Shown here in pieces: positions 9,040 through 17,489 of a stretch of DNA of 64,000 nucleotides. The stretch spans positions 3,100,001-3,164,000 of the forward strand of contig JAWKLZ010000001.1 in assembly GCA_041392475.1 (NCBI GenBank), in the 5' to 3' direction. Every line of letters begins with the position of its first letter. Positions within the stretch are counted from its first letter, which is position 1. The stretch comes from Chitinophagales bacterium (GTDB lineage Bacteria; Bacteroidota; Bacteroidia; Chitinophagales; UBA2359). The notes below the pieces were generated by a model. That model had not been told where the DNA came from and searched no databases. It saw only the letters and a list, made by a program, of their open reading frames with translations. The position numbers and the translations under genes are program-made.

Positions 9040-9657
9040 TTATATAATGTGTTTTTTAATGTATTTATATACAGATGGAAAATGATTGGCAATATGTTCT
9101 GTCAATCCTTTTGATTCAATAAACCTAGCGAGATCTTTTAGACATCGAGACAAACGCTTTCGAGAGACAACTTCTGAGATGCCAAATCGGGCAGCAATGT
9201 CTGTATGAGGCAGTTCGTATTGATACCGCAATCGAATAATTTGTTGGCAGTAAATAGACAAATTATTCAAATGTTGCTGAAATTGCAATGCAACCTCTTG
9301 CCTATCAGTTTCTACTAAAGTAATTTCAATACTTTCCTCAAATTGTTGATTTTCTTCAAGCTCATTATAGTATTGGTGAATCATTTGCTCATTCTTTTTC
9401 TTTTTTAGTTCTTTATACCACAAAAACCGAGCTATTTGTACAATATACGCCTCGATATTATTGGGAGGAGTTGATTTTTTTTGACATTGTACTTTGAAGG
9501 CATGAAAAGCTTTCCAGATGGTATCCCGTACATCGTCTTCGTCTCCTCCATTTTTCATAACAATTCCCTTTATTTGGGCAAATAGTTTTTTGTAATAATG
9601 TAAAATAACTTCCTTATCATTAGTGACAAAGCCTTCAATAATGTTTTTTGGGTTCAT
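9040..9657 (-). CDS. ECF-type sigma-70 family factor
   Basis: A 205-aa RNA polymerase sigma factor. Sigma region 2 lies at about residues 20-80 (DEDDVRDTIWKAFHAFK) and region 4 at about 128-180, where LNNLSIYCQQIIRLRYQYEL leads into the helix-turn-helix DIAARFGISEVVSRKRLSRC. The length fits ECF sigma factors, with a 20-residue C-terminal tail (HIANHFPSVYKYIKKHII). It is divergent from the first TPR-CHAT gene with 165 bases between starts and precedes the 188-aa protein. A variant of the tandem GGTCAC element, found upstream of three other genes here, lies 29 bases before its start, so autoregulation or shared control is likely. Confidence 0.88.
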   Translation of the reverse strand: MNPKNIIEGFVTNDKEVILHYYKKLFAQIKGIVMKNGGDEDDVRDTIWKAFHAFKVQCQKKSTPPNNIEAYIVQIARFLWYKELKKKKNEQMIHQYYNELEENQQFEESIEITLVETDRQEVALQFQQHLNNLSIYCQQIIRLRYQYELPHTDIAARFGISEVVSRKRLSRCLKDLARFIESKGLTEHIANHFPSVYKYIKKHII

Positions 9658-9677
9658 GTTTTAGAGCTGTATATTTA

Positions 9678-9714
9678 AATAGAACGTGTCTATTGGGTGT
9701 AGAAATGTGACGTG
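9678..9714 (-). promoter_or_regulatory. Variant tandem GGTCAC element before the sigma gene
   Basis: On the minus strand CGTCACATTT (9712-9703) is followed, with a period of exactly 21 bases, by AGACACGTTCTAT (9691-9679). This aligns with the three GGTCACATTT-N11-GGTCACnCTnATA elements at 12795, 13516 and 17490: five of six bases agree in the first half-site and four of six in the second, with the same spacing and a similar AT-rich end. Confidence 0.5.
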
Positions 9715-9739
9715 TTTTCTGATTTTTTTTCAAAAAAGG

Positions 9740-9747
9740 TATATTTG
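9740..9747 (+). promoter_or_regulatory. -7 promoter element of the first TPR-CHAT gene
   Basis: TATATTTG matches TAnnTTTG exactly, 75 bases before the ATG at 9823. The -33 region is T-rich without a clear TTTG, so this promoter may need an activator. Confidence 0.4.
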
Positions 9748-9822
9748 TCTTTGGTATTATTTTTTTTGAAAAAACAAAAAATACATTTAACACAAGGAAA
9801 TTAAATTAATTTTTGACAATAT

Positions 9823-12747
9823 ATGAATACTACTCCTGATTACAAGTTTCTTCAAAAAGCCGATGCCTTATTTGCAGAAGGGCAAGCACTCTTTGGTGCA
9901 AGTACCTTCAATGAGTATTATGATATATTTGAGAGGGCTGCTAAAATATATTTGCAATTTCAAGATTGGGAAAAATACCTTCAATGTCGGTATAAAATGG
10001 CGTATTGGAAGATGAAAAAGAATCGATTAGATGAATCTAAAAAATCTGTTGAAGAAATTCTGAACTTGTACCAGAGTAAAATAGGAAAAGATACGCAGCT
10101 AAAAGGAGATTTGTATGATCTCCTATCCGTGATTTATTTTGACCAATGGAAATACCAAGAATCATTGGAGGCATCTGACTTGTGTTTGACCATCTACACG
10201 CACCTCAATCATTACAAAGGAATTTGCTCTGCCCATATTGGTATTGGTAACGTTTACAATCATACATTTAGACACCGAGAGGCATTGCAGGAATATTACA
10301 AAGCCTTGAAAATCATTAAAACACATGGCTTTAACGAGTCGGGATATATATACTACAATATGGCGGTTGCTTACCGTCAGTTGGAACACTTGTATTTGTC
10401 ACAAACCTACTATCAAAAAGCACTGTTTATTTTTAATAAAAACTTTGAGCAATACTTCGTCATTACAGCAAATATCCAAATAAGTTTGGGGGAAATAGCG
10501 GCACTGGATAAGCAGTATGAATTGGCAAAATCTCTGTATCAAGATGCCTTGGATATTTTACAAAAAAAGGAGCTAATCAATAGTTTGACAGCTATTATTT
10601 TCATTCATATGGGAAAAATTTTTGCTGCTCAAAATAACTGGAAACAGGCTGAAGATTATTTTGAAAAAGCCATTGATTTTCAGCAAAAACACAGCCCCGA
10701 TGACTACGAATGGTTCTCTCTCTCCTACAATATCTTGGCGCATCTCTATATAAGCCATGAAAAGTGGAGCATTGCAGAAGCATATCTCCAAAAATCTTTA
10801 AGTGCAAATGAGGAGTTGACTTTCAATCAAGATATGTTTAAAGCAAAAAATTATTCAGATTGTGCCTATGTTCTTCAAAAACAGAATAAACTGGAGCAAG
10901 CTCTTTCTTTCATTGAAAAAGCAGTGCACCATCAAAAAATAGCCTCTTCCCAACAAGGAGCTTCTAGCGAACAGGTGTTTTTAAACCTGGAAACCCAACG
11001 AATCAGAATCTATTTTAGGCTTTTCCAAAACACACAATCTATTGATTATCTACAAATAGGACTTCAAACCATTCCCAATATTATACGCTTGATTGAAGAT
11101 ATTCGGGCAAATGTTTTTCAAGAAGCAGATCAAATCAACTTTAACGAGGATATAACAGACTTTTACCAACTTGCCACGGACTTGTTATATGAGCAGTATT
11201 TACTCCAACAGACGGAGAAAACCTTGAAAGAAATTTTCCTATTTTCCGAAAAAAATAAGGTTCACAGCCTTCTGTCCACCATCAAAAATGTAGAAGCCCT
11301 TCAATTGGCAAACATTCCTAAAGAAGAGTTGAGAAAACTGCAACAAATTCAATCAGAAATGAGTCATTGTCAAACACAACTGCAAGAAGATGGGCTGAAT
11401 GAAACAAAGGTAGATTTGGATAAATATGCTGAAGAATTGGTGCATCTTCAAATAAAATACCACCAACTTACCCAAGAAATAGAACAGAACCATCCCGAAT
11501 ATTTAACTTTGAAGCATCAAATGCCCTTAGTGGACTTAGAGGATGTTCAATCACAACTACCTACTTCCACTGCCCTAATCGAATACACACTTACCAATGA
11601 ATTTGTCTATATTTTCTGTATTACTTCACAGCAAATTTACTTGGAGCGCATTGCTCTACCCACCGACATTCACTCCCAGATAGACACTTTCATAGACGAA
11701 GGAATACTCGGCATGAACCGTAAGGTCTATGTCCAAAAAGCCCACCAATTACACCAAATATTGATTGCGCCCATCAAAAAAAAATTAGACAAAAATAACA
11801 TTGATTCTCTGCTTATTATCCCCGACAACCGCCTATTGGAGTTGCCTTTTGAAGTATTGTTGACCCAAAAAACACCTTTCAAAACTGCTTATTCAAAGAT
11901 GACTTATTTAGTGAATGACTGCAACATTCACTACCATTATTCCGCAACCTTGCGACACTACCAACAACATCGAAATCCGCATCTCAAAGAACTCCCCAAT
12001 CGTTTTTTGGGTTTCGCACCTGTATATGACGAACAGCAGTTCCCTGCTCAAGCTTCGGGAGAACTTCCAGTTGAAGCCACCAGAGATGTGTCTATTCAAG
12101 GAAGAAACTACAAAGCCCTTTTGTATTCCGAAAAAGAGGTAAAAGACATTCAGGAAAGTTTTCACAAAAAAGGATGGGAAGCAGAAGGCTTTCTGCGTTC
12201 GAATGCGAACCTCGAACAGTTCAAAGAAAAAGTACATCGAATACCTACCAAATTTATCCACATTGCCGCCCATGGAGTATCCAATCAAAAGAAAAATATT
12301 TTGGGAATTTTGTTTTCACCCAATATAGGTAACAACAAGGTTTTAGGAAACGAAAGCCTTGAAAATTCGTTTCCCTTCAATGTCCGCCAACAAAATATGG
12401 CAAAGGATAAAAACAACATTTTGTATGCCCACGAGGTGTACCAATTGAAGTTGCAAAGTGATTTGGTCTTTTTGAGTTGTTGTGAGAGCGGAGTAGGAAA
12501 AATTGCAATAGGAGAAGGTATTTTGTCCCTCAATCGAGGTCTATTGTATGCAGGCGTTTCCAATATCGTTTTTACCCTCTTCAAAATCTACGACCAAACG
12601 ACTGCCATTTTTGCCCATCATTTCTACGATTACCTACTCAACAAGGAGGATAACTACTCCAAAGCCCTACAATACGCCAAATTGCAGTTGATTGCAGAAG
12701 ATTTGCCGCCGAGGTATTGGGGAGGTTTTTTGTTGTTGGGGGATTGA
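9823..12747 (+). CDS. TPR-CHAT caspase-like protease, copy 1
   Basis: A 974-aa soluble protein. The first 400 residues are tandem TPRs (for example SAHIGIGNVYNHTFRHREAL), followed by a helical linker with coiled-coil character (about 480-570) and a C-terminal CHAT domain (about 640-974). CHAT is the caspase/separase-related HetF-associated peptidase fold. Both catalytic residues are present: His817 in HIAAHG and Cys887 in LSCCESG, which aligns with the usual LSAC. TPRs normally sense a partner and hold the protease inactive. Substrate unknown. It is paralogous to the gene at 14532; the last 230 bases of the two genes are almost identical although the TPR parts differ greatly. Divergent from the sigma gene. 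Confidence 0.85.
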   Translation: MNTTPDYKFLQKADALFAEGQALFGASTFNEYYDIFERAAKIYLQFQDWEKYLQCRYKMAYWKMKKNRLDESKKSVEEILNLYQSKIGKDTQLKGDLYDLLSVIYFDQWKYQESLEASDLCLTIYTHLNHYKGICSAHIGIGNVYNHTFRHREALQEYYKALKIIKTHGFNESGYIYYNMAVAYRQLEHLYLSQTYYQKALFIFNKNFEQYFVITANIQISLGEIAALDKQYELAKSLYQDALDILQKKELINSLTAIIFIHMGKIFAAQNNWKQAEDYFEKAIDFQQKHSPDDYEWFSLSYNILAHLYISHEKWSIAEAYLQKSLSANEELTFNQDMFKAKNYSDCAYVLQKQNKLEQALSFIEKAVHHQKIASSQQGASSEQVFLNLETQRIRIYFRLFQNTQSIDYLQIGLQTIPNIIRLIEDIRANVFQEADQINFNEDITDFYQLATDLLYEQYLLQQTEKTLKEIFLFSEKNKVHSLLSTIKNVEALQLANIPKEELRKLQQIQSEMSHCQTQLQEDGLNETKVDLDKYAEELVHLQIKYHQLTQEIEQNHPEYLTLKHQMPLVDLEDVQSQLPTSTALIEYTLTNEFVYIFCITSQQIYLERIALPTDIHSQIDTFIDEGILGMNRKVYVQKAHQLHQILIAPIKKKLDKNNIDSLLIIPDNRLLELPFEVLLTQKTPFKTAYSKMTYLVNDCNIHYHYSATLRHYQQHRNPHLKELPNRFLGFAPVYDEQQFPAQASGELPVEATRDVSIQGRNYKALLYSEKEVKDIQESFHKKGWEAEGFLRSNANLEQFKEKVHRIPTKFIHIAAHGVSNQKKNILGILFSPNIGNNKVLGNESLENSFPFNVRQQNMAKDKNNILYAHEVYQLKLQSDLVFLSCCESGVGKIAIGEGILSLNRGLLYAGVSNIVFTLFKIYDQTTAIFAHHFYDYLLNKEDNYSKALQYAKLQLIAEDLPPRYWGGFLLLGD

Positions 12748-12794
12748 TTTTTATTATGCTTCTTATCCAATATTTCATTTTTTATTCAAAAATA

Positions 12795-12821
12795 GGTCAC
12801 ATTTTTTTTGGCTTAGGTCAC
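12795..12821 (+). promoter_or_regulatory. Tandem GGTCAC element, copy 1 (before SET gene)
   Basis: GGTCAC at 12795-12800 and 12816-12821, a 21-base period, with ATTTTT after the first and GCTATTATA after the second. It follows the CHAT stop codon by 47 bases and ends 20 bases before the SET gene start. The same arrangement recurs at 13516 and 17490. Confidence 0.65.
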
Positions 12822-12840
12822 GCTATTATAAATTAAGAGT

Positions 12841-13332
12841 ATGATCATGAAAATTGAAAACAAACAAGTTACTTCTTTTTTTGAAGTCCGACACTTCAAA
12901 GAATCAAATTATAAATCCATGTTTGCTACCCAAGACATTGCTGCCGATGCAGTTTTGATGGAATTTGGGTACAAAGAAATTTTGCCTCAACCTACCCGCT
13001 ATTCAGTACAGACAAGCATGAATCGACACATTCACCTCGACCCCGAATATTTGCAATACATCAATCACAGTTGCCATCCTAATGTCTTTTTTGACTTGGA
13101 AACGATGCCTTTGCGAACTTTACGCCCTCTCAAAAAAGGCGATGAAGTGGCATTTTTCTACCCTTCTACTGAATGGGCAATGACAGAGGCTTTTGATTGT
13201 TTGTGTGGAAATAAACACTGTTTGAAGCGTATCCAAGGAGCAGCATTTTTGGAGGAAAAATTACTTGAACGACATCGTTTGTCTCCACACATCCAAACGA
13301 AATTATTGGAGAGGACAACAATTCTTTCATAA
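12841..13332 (+). CDS. SET-domain protein-lysine methyltransferase-like
   Basis: A 163-aa single-domain SET protein. The core motif NHSCHPN (75-81), the substrate/cofactor Tyr107 in DEVAFFYPSTEW and a post-SET cysteine cluster (CLCGNKHC, residues 120-127) are all visible, so S-adenosylmethionine-dependent methylation of a lysine is likely. The post-SET cysteines normally bind zinc with a further Cys from the core; Cys78 is available. ATG at 12841 or 12847 are both possible. The gene sits directly downstream of the first TPR-CHAT gene behind a tandem GGTCAC element. The target is unknown; the CHAT protein, sigma factor or ribosomal proteins are candidates. Confidence 0.85.
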   Translation: MIMKIENKQVTSFFEVRHFKESNYKSMFATQDIAADAVLMEFGYKEILPQPTRYSVQTSMNRHIHLDPEYLQYINHSCHPNVFFDLETMPLRTLRPLKKGDEVAFFYPSTEWAMTEAFDCLCGNKHCLKRIQGAAFLEEKLLERHRLSPHIQTKLLERTTILS

Positions 13333-13345
13333 GTAAGTGGTTGAT

Positions 13346-13471
13346 TTCTACGATTACTTGCTCAACCAAGAAGACAACTACTCCAAAGCCCTGCAATACG
13401 CCAAATTGCAGTTGATTACAGACGGTTTGCCGCCGAGGTATTGGGGAGGTTTTTTGTTGTTGGGGGATTGA
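13346..13471 (+). pseudogene. C-terminal relic of a third CHAT gene
   Basis: Forty-one codons followed by TGA encode FYDYLLNQEDNYSKALQYAK and on to RYWGGFLLLGD, the last 41 residues of the two intact CHAT proteins with only a few changes. There is no start and no upstream CHAT sequence; it begins abruptly 13 bases after the SET stop codon. The 3' flank including the GGTCAC element is also conserved. It is the leftover of a duplication or recombination, not an active gene. Confidence 0.85.
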
Positions 13472-13515
13472 ATTTTGTCTTTTTTCTGCAATAATTAATT
13501 TTTTCTTCAAAAACA

Positions 13516-13542
13516 GGTCACATTTCTTCTTGTCAAGGTCAC
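13516..13542 (+). promoter_or_regulatory. Tandem GGTCAC element, copy 2 (before STAS gene)
   Basis: GGTCAC at 13516-13521 and 13537-13542, again 21 bases apart, preceded by TTCAAAAACA and followed by GCTTATAG. It lies 44 bases after the stop of the CHAT relic and 86 bases before the STAS start. Confidence 0.65.
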
Positions 13543-13628
13543 GCTTATAGTGAGCATCAAATCTTAAATTGCTTTCAATTTATTTAATCAAATCATATTT
13601 TATCATTTTTATTTAATTTTTTATTATC

Positions 13629-13961
13629 ATGACAATTACTGTAAATCAAACACAAAACATACAAGTACTAAACTTGAATGGAAATCTCGTATTGGGTCAA
13701 GATACTGCTTTGCGAAATAAAATCATAGAGTTATTGGACGACAACCATCGAAATTTTGTATTAAATTTCAAGAATGTTAAGTTTTTAGACACTATAGGAC
13801 TGAGTAGTTTGCTGTCTGTACATACGATGATTTCAAATGAAAACGGAAAATTGGCTATTTGCGAAGTTAATTCAAATATAGAAAATTTATTACATATAAC
13901 GGGCACTATTCGCCTGTTTGACATTTATGATGGAGAACAAGAAGCTGTTGATTCTTTTTAG
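13629..13961 (+). CDS. STAS-domain protein, anti-anti-sigma-like
   Basis: A 110-aa single STAS domain of the SpoIIAA/anti-sigma-factor-antagonist class. The family normally has a D-S-x-G motif whose Ser is phosphorylated by a partner kinase; here it reads FLDTIGLSSL, so Thr55 takes that place and Asp54 and Gly57 are kept. The rest of the fold fits (VLNFKNVKFLD strand, then LLSVHTMI helix). No RsbW-type kinase is in the window. Its place behind a GGTCAC element in a locus with an ECF sigma factor suggests a partner-switching role, but classical STAS partners control sigma-B type factors, so the link is inferred. Followed by a strong terminator. Confidence 0.8.
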   Translation: MTITVNQTQNIQVLNLNGNLVLGQDTALRNKIIELLDDNHRNFVLNFKNVKFLDTIGLSSLLSVHTMISNENGKLAICEVNSNIENLLHITGTIRLFDIYDGEQEAVDSF

Positions 13962-14045
13962 AAACTAAGCTAAATTGGACTTTGGATAAAAGAAGCGGGA
14001 AGTAATGATTGACGTAAAAACACAAAGCCTAAAAGCGGATAACTA

Positions 14046-14086
14046 AAAAACCTCCACAAACAAAATCATTGTTTGTGGAGGTTTTT
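14046..14086 (+). terminator. Rho-independent terminator after STAS gene
   Basis: A perfect 17-bp stem (AAAAACCTCCACAAACA and its complement) with a 7-base loop, ending in TTTTT. It is 85 bases downstream of the STAS stop. The right arm resembles the last bases of a CHAT gene (GGAGGTTTTTGTTGTTGGGG). Confidence 0.8.
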
Positions 14087-14097
14087 GTTGTTGGGGA

Positions 14098-14365
14098 TTT
14101 GAAACCGTACCTATTTCGTTAGTTACGGTGCGCTGCACCTAGCTCTATCAATTAATAAATCATATTTTCTTGCTGTTAAAAGAAAATATTTTTAGTGGCT
14201 AAATTTTGATAATCAATCTATTGTGATTTTTATAGCCACAGTTGAATTATGAAGAAGATATTGCGAGAGCTACCCAATTTTAAAATTCATCACTTGTTCC
14301 GAGAACTCGGTAAGGTGCAGCGCACCGTTCTCTTTTCCATTTCCTGAAAAGTGTACGGTTTCAAA
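14098..14365. mobile_element. 268-bp MITE-like non-coding insertion
   Basis: Bounded by the perfect 13-bp inverted repeat TTTGAAACCGTAC (14098-14110) and its complement (14353-14365). A second perfect inverted pair, CGGTGCGCTGCACCT (14126-14140) and its complement (14313-14327), lies inside each end and is itself nearly palindromic. No ORF of any size is inside. The flanks GTTGGGGAT (14090-14098) and GTTGGGGGAT (14366-14375) are nearly identical and look like a 9-10 bp target duplication with one G gained or lost. It splits a copy of the CHAT 3' end. Confidence 0.7.
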
Positions 14366-14402
14366 GTTGGGGGATTGAATTTTGTCCGTTTTCTGCAATA
14401 AC
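14366..14402 (+). repeat. CHAT 3'-flank repeat, truncated copy
   Basis: GTTGGGGGATTGAATTTTGT followed by CCGTTTTCTGCAATAACTAATT matches the stop codon and 3' flank of the CHAT relic (13459 on) and of the second CHAT gene (17432 on). No coding part precedes it because the MITE interrupts it. It marks a fourth, further decayed CHAT end. Confidence 0.65.
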
Positions 14403-14424
14403 TAATTCTTTCACTATTGTTTTA

Positions 14425-14456
14425 CCACAAGTAGCTAAAAAGCTGCTTGTGGCTTT
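14425..14456 (+). terminator. Terminator-like hairpin upstream of second CHAT gene
   Basis: CCACAAGTAGCT (14425-14436) pairs with AGCTGCTTGTGG (14441-14452) with one G-T pair and a 4-base loop, then CTTTTGTC. It may insulate the second CHAT gene from read-through. Confidence 0.5.
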
Positions 14457-14469
14457 TGTCATTAACAAC

Positions 14470-14497
14470 TTTGGTATTACTCTTTTTTTTAAATTTG
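14470..14497 (+). promoter_or_regulatory. Candidate promoter of second TPR-CHAT gene
   Basis: TTTG at 14470-14473 and TAAATTTG (TAnnTTTG) at 14490-14497. The spacer of 16 bases is shorter than usual, but the -7 element is exact and lies 34 bases before the ATG. Confidence 0.4.
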
Positions 14498-14531
14498 TGA
14501 TTTTAGTAATCAAAACTATTTTTGTCACAGT

Positions 14532-17444
14532 ATGAAAGGGGATACCTTGACTCAAACAATCAATCGGGCAGATGCCTTATTTGCAGAAGGAGAGCAATTA
14601 TTTCAACAAAATAATACCAGTGATTTTTATGCCTTGTTTGAAAAAGCCTCTCAACTGTACTTGAAAGTCGAAAATTGGGAACGATACCTGTGGTGTCAAT
14701 ATAGGATAAGTATTTGGTTGAGTGTAAGAAACCGCATACAAGAGGCGAATCAAATAGGAGAAAAAGGATTAAAATTATGCTATCAAAAACTAAGCGGACC
14801 ACATGAATTGAAGGCCGAATTTCATTACAGGCTATTCTACTGCAATTTTTATCAACATAGTTATGTGAAAGCTGAGGAACAGGCCCAACAAACCTTAGAA
14901 ATAGCTCAAGAATTGCAGCTTACTGCGCTTATAGTCAAAGCCTATAATGCTATTGCAAGTACTTATGTCCAAAGGAGTAAGCATATAATGGGTTTGGTTT
15001 TTCTTTTCAAAGCACTCCCTTATACTAAGTTCTTGTCTCACAAAATTGAGAACATTCACCTGTATCAGACAATGGGACACATCTATTTCCATCTGAAACA
15101 ATTCTACTTGGCTAGGGTCTATTTAGAGAGAGGGATTTCGATGTGTGAGAAACAATTTGGAAGCGACTACCTTCTTATTGCCAATTTTGTTATGATGTTA
15201 GGTGGAATCGAGGTAGAAGAAGGAGACTATGATGAGGGATTGAAGGCTTTTACAAAAGTCATAGATTTCAAACAAAAATACAACATAGAAGATGGCGAAC
15301 TATCAACTGCTTTTTCTGTGATGGGAGAAATTCATATTCATAAAGGCAATTGGCAGAAAGCACGGCAATATTTTGAAAGGGCTATTCGGATTCAAAAGAG
15401 TATCAATGAAAACAATTATAATTGGTTTGTTAAACTCTATTATAGGTATGCAAGACTTCACATAGAGAATGAGCGTTTAGACGAAGGAAAATTATTGGCA
15501 AAAAAAGCAAAAGATATCCTACCTAATAATGCAGATATTGAACTTGCTTATGTGTATTTACTGGAAGCAGATATCGCACTGCTCGAAAACGAACTTATGC
15601 TTGTCGTAGAATATCTTGATGAAGCCAATAAATGCGTAAAAGAAATAATTTCAATTCAAAAAGTTGAGAACCTCTCTATACAGTTTGATTTATACAAAAG
15701 GCAGTTAGAGGTTTTAAGGCGGCTTTTTACAAAATACCATTCAAAAGACTATTTGATTTCTGCAATACAGCTTTTCCCAAAAGTATATACCTTAATTGAA
15801 AATACCCGTTCTACTGTCCATGAAACACTAGACCAGCTGAATGTCAATCAAACAGCAGCCAATTTTTATCAAAATGCTACGGACATACTATATGAACTAT
15901 ATCTAATCGAAAACAATCCATCTTATTTAGAAGAAATATTTGTCATTTCCGAAAAAAACAAGGTACATAGTCTCTTGTCCACCATCCAAAATACGGAAGC
16001 CCTGCAAATGACCGCCATTCCCGAAAAAGAATTGCAACAATTGCAACAACTTCAATCCGCCATCTCTGAGTATCAAACCTTACTCCAACAAAGTCAAGCA
16101 GAAGAAATAGTATTTGACCAATATGCAGAAGAATTGGTCAACCTCCAAGTAGAATACCATCAATTGATGGCCTCCATCGAACAAAATCATCCCGAATACC
16201 TCCACCTAAAACATCAAACTCATGAAACTACACTAAAAGAGCTACAAAGTCAAGTAGCTGCTCAAACTGCCGCAATTGTTTATACATTGACACAAAAAAA
16301 CCTGTATATCTTATGTGTTCTTTCGGAGGAGGTATTCCTTCAACAAATAAGATGGACAGAGGAGGATATTCTATTGATAGACAGTTTTATAGACGAAGGA
16401 ATTTTGGGTATGAATCGGAAGGAATATGTCCAAAAGTCCCATCAACTGTATCAATATCTCATCGCACCCGTTGAGAAATATTTAGAAAAAAACGCCATTC
16501 AGTCGCTGTTGATTTTTCCCGACAATCAGCTTTTGGAATTGCCTTTTGAAGTTTTGCTTACCCAAAAAACTTCTTTCAGAACTGCTTATGGTGACATACC
16601 TTATTTGTTGAAGCAATACGATATTCGTTACCATTACTCTGCTACCTTGCGAGCCTATCAACAAAGCCGAAAAACTCAGCGCAAGGAATTACCGCCCCGT
16701 TTTTTGGGCTTTGCACCCGTTTACGATGATGCTCACTTTTCCACCCAAGAAACGGACGCATTACCCGTTGAAGCAACGAGAGATGTGTCTATTCGAGGCA
16801 GAAACTACAAGGCTCTATTGTATTCTGAAAAAGAGGTAAGTGATATTCAAGCCAGTTTCCAAAAAAAAGGATGGGAAGCACAGACCTATTTGCGGGCGAA
16901 AGCCAATTTGCCCGACTTCAAAAAGCAAGTAGCAGAAATGCCCGCCAAATTTATCCACATTGCAGCACATGGGGTTTCCAATCAAAAGAAAAACGTACTG
17001 GGAATCTTGTTTTCTCCCGACAAAAACTCCCTACAAATTGCTGCTTCTGCAACTACTTCAAATATTGAAAGTACTTCAATTCGACAACAAACGGCTATAC
17101 CGTCCTCCAATGGCATTTTGTATGCCCATGAACTCTACCAATTGAAGCTCAAAAGTGATTTGGTCTTTCTGAGTTGTTGCGAAAGTGGAGTAGGAAAAAT
17201 TGCAGCAGGAGAAGGTATTTTGTCCCTCAATCGAGGTCTATTGTATGCAGGCGTTTCCAACATCGTTTTTACCCTCTTCAAAATCTACGACCAAACGACT
17301 GCCATTTTTGCCCATCATTTCTACGATTATTTACTCAACAAGGAGGATAACTACTCCAAAGCCCTACAATACGCCAAATTGCAGTTGATTGCAGAAGGTT
17401 TACCGCCGAGGTATTGGGGAGGGTTTTTGTTGTTGGGGGATTGA
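14532..17444 (+). CDS. TPR-CHAT caspase-like protease, copy 2
   Basis: A 970-aa paralogue of the protein at 9823 with the same plan: N-terminal TPR region (about 1-420), coiled-coil-like linker (about 480-560) and CHAT peptidase domain (about 640-970). The catalytic pair is His813 (HIAAHG) and Cys883 (LSCCESG). The first 60 residues (NRADALFAEGEQLFQQ) and the linker resemble copy 1, but most of the TPR array is strongly diverged, as expected if each copy reads a different input. Over the last 230 bases the two genes differ at only about six positions, evidence of recent gene conversion. It precedes the dioxygenase/ATP-grasp pair. Confidence 0.85.
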   Translation: MKGDTLTQTINRADALFAEGEQLFQQNNTSDFYALFEKASQLYLKVENWERYLWCQYRISIWLSVRNRIQEANQIGEKGLKLCYQKLSGPHELKAEFHYRLFYCNFYQHSYVKAEEQAQQTLEIAQELQLTALIVKAYNAIASTYVQRSKHIMGLVFLFKALPYTKFLSHKIENIHLYQTMGHIYFHLKQFYLARVYLERGISMCEKQFGSDYLLIANFVMMLGGIEVEEGDYDEGLKAFTKVIDFKQKYNIEDGELSTAFSVMGEIHIHKGNWQKARQYFERAIRIQKSINENNYNWFVKLYYRYARLHIENERLDEGKLLAKKAKDILPNNADIELAYVYLLEADIALLENELMLVVEYLDEANKCVKEIISIQKVENLSIQFDLYKRQLEVLRRLFTKYHSKDYLISAIQLFPKVYTLIENTRSTVHETLDQLNVNQTAANFYQNATDILYELYLIENNPSYLEEIFVISEKNKVHSLLSTIQNTEALQMTAIPEKELQQLQQLQSAISEYQTLLQQSQAEEIVFDQYAEELVNLQVEYHQLMASIEQNHPEYLHLKHQTHETTLKELQSQVAAQTAAIVYTLTQKNLYILCVLSEEVFLQQIRWTEEDILLIDSFIDEGILGMNRKEYVQKSHQLYQYLIAPVEKYLEKNAIQSLLIFPDNQLLELPFEVLLTQKTSFRTAYGDIPYLLKQYDIRYHYSATLRAYQQSRKTQRKELPPRFLGFAPVYDDAHFSTQETDALPVEATRDVSIRGRNYKALLYSEKEVSDIQASFQKKGWEAQTYLRAKANLPDFKKQVAEMPAKFIHIAAHGVSNQKKNVLGILFSPDKNSLQIAASATTSNIESTSIRQQTAIPSSNGILYAHELYQLKLKSDLVFLSCCESGVGKIAAGEGILSLNRGLLYAGVSNIVFTLFKIYDQTTAIFAHHFYDYLLNKEDNYSKALQYAKLQLIAEGLPPRYWGGFLLLGD

Positions 17445-17489
17445 ATTTTGTCTTTTCTGCAATATTTTATTTATTTTTTTTCAAAAACA

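Noticed and set aside
9823..17444. Phage-defence island interpretation of the CHAT genes
   Set aside because: No neighbouring nuclease, reverse transcriptase, gasdermin or other known defence gene was seen; defence remains possible but has no direct support.
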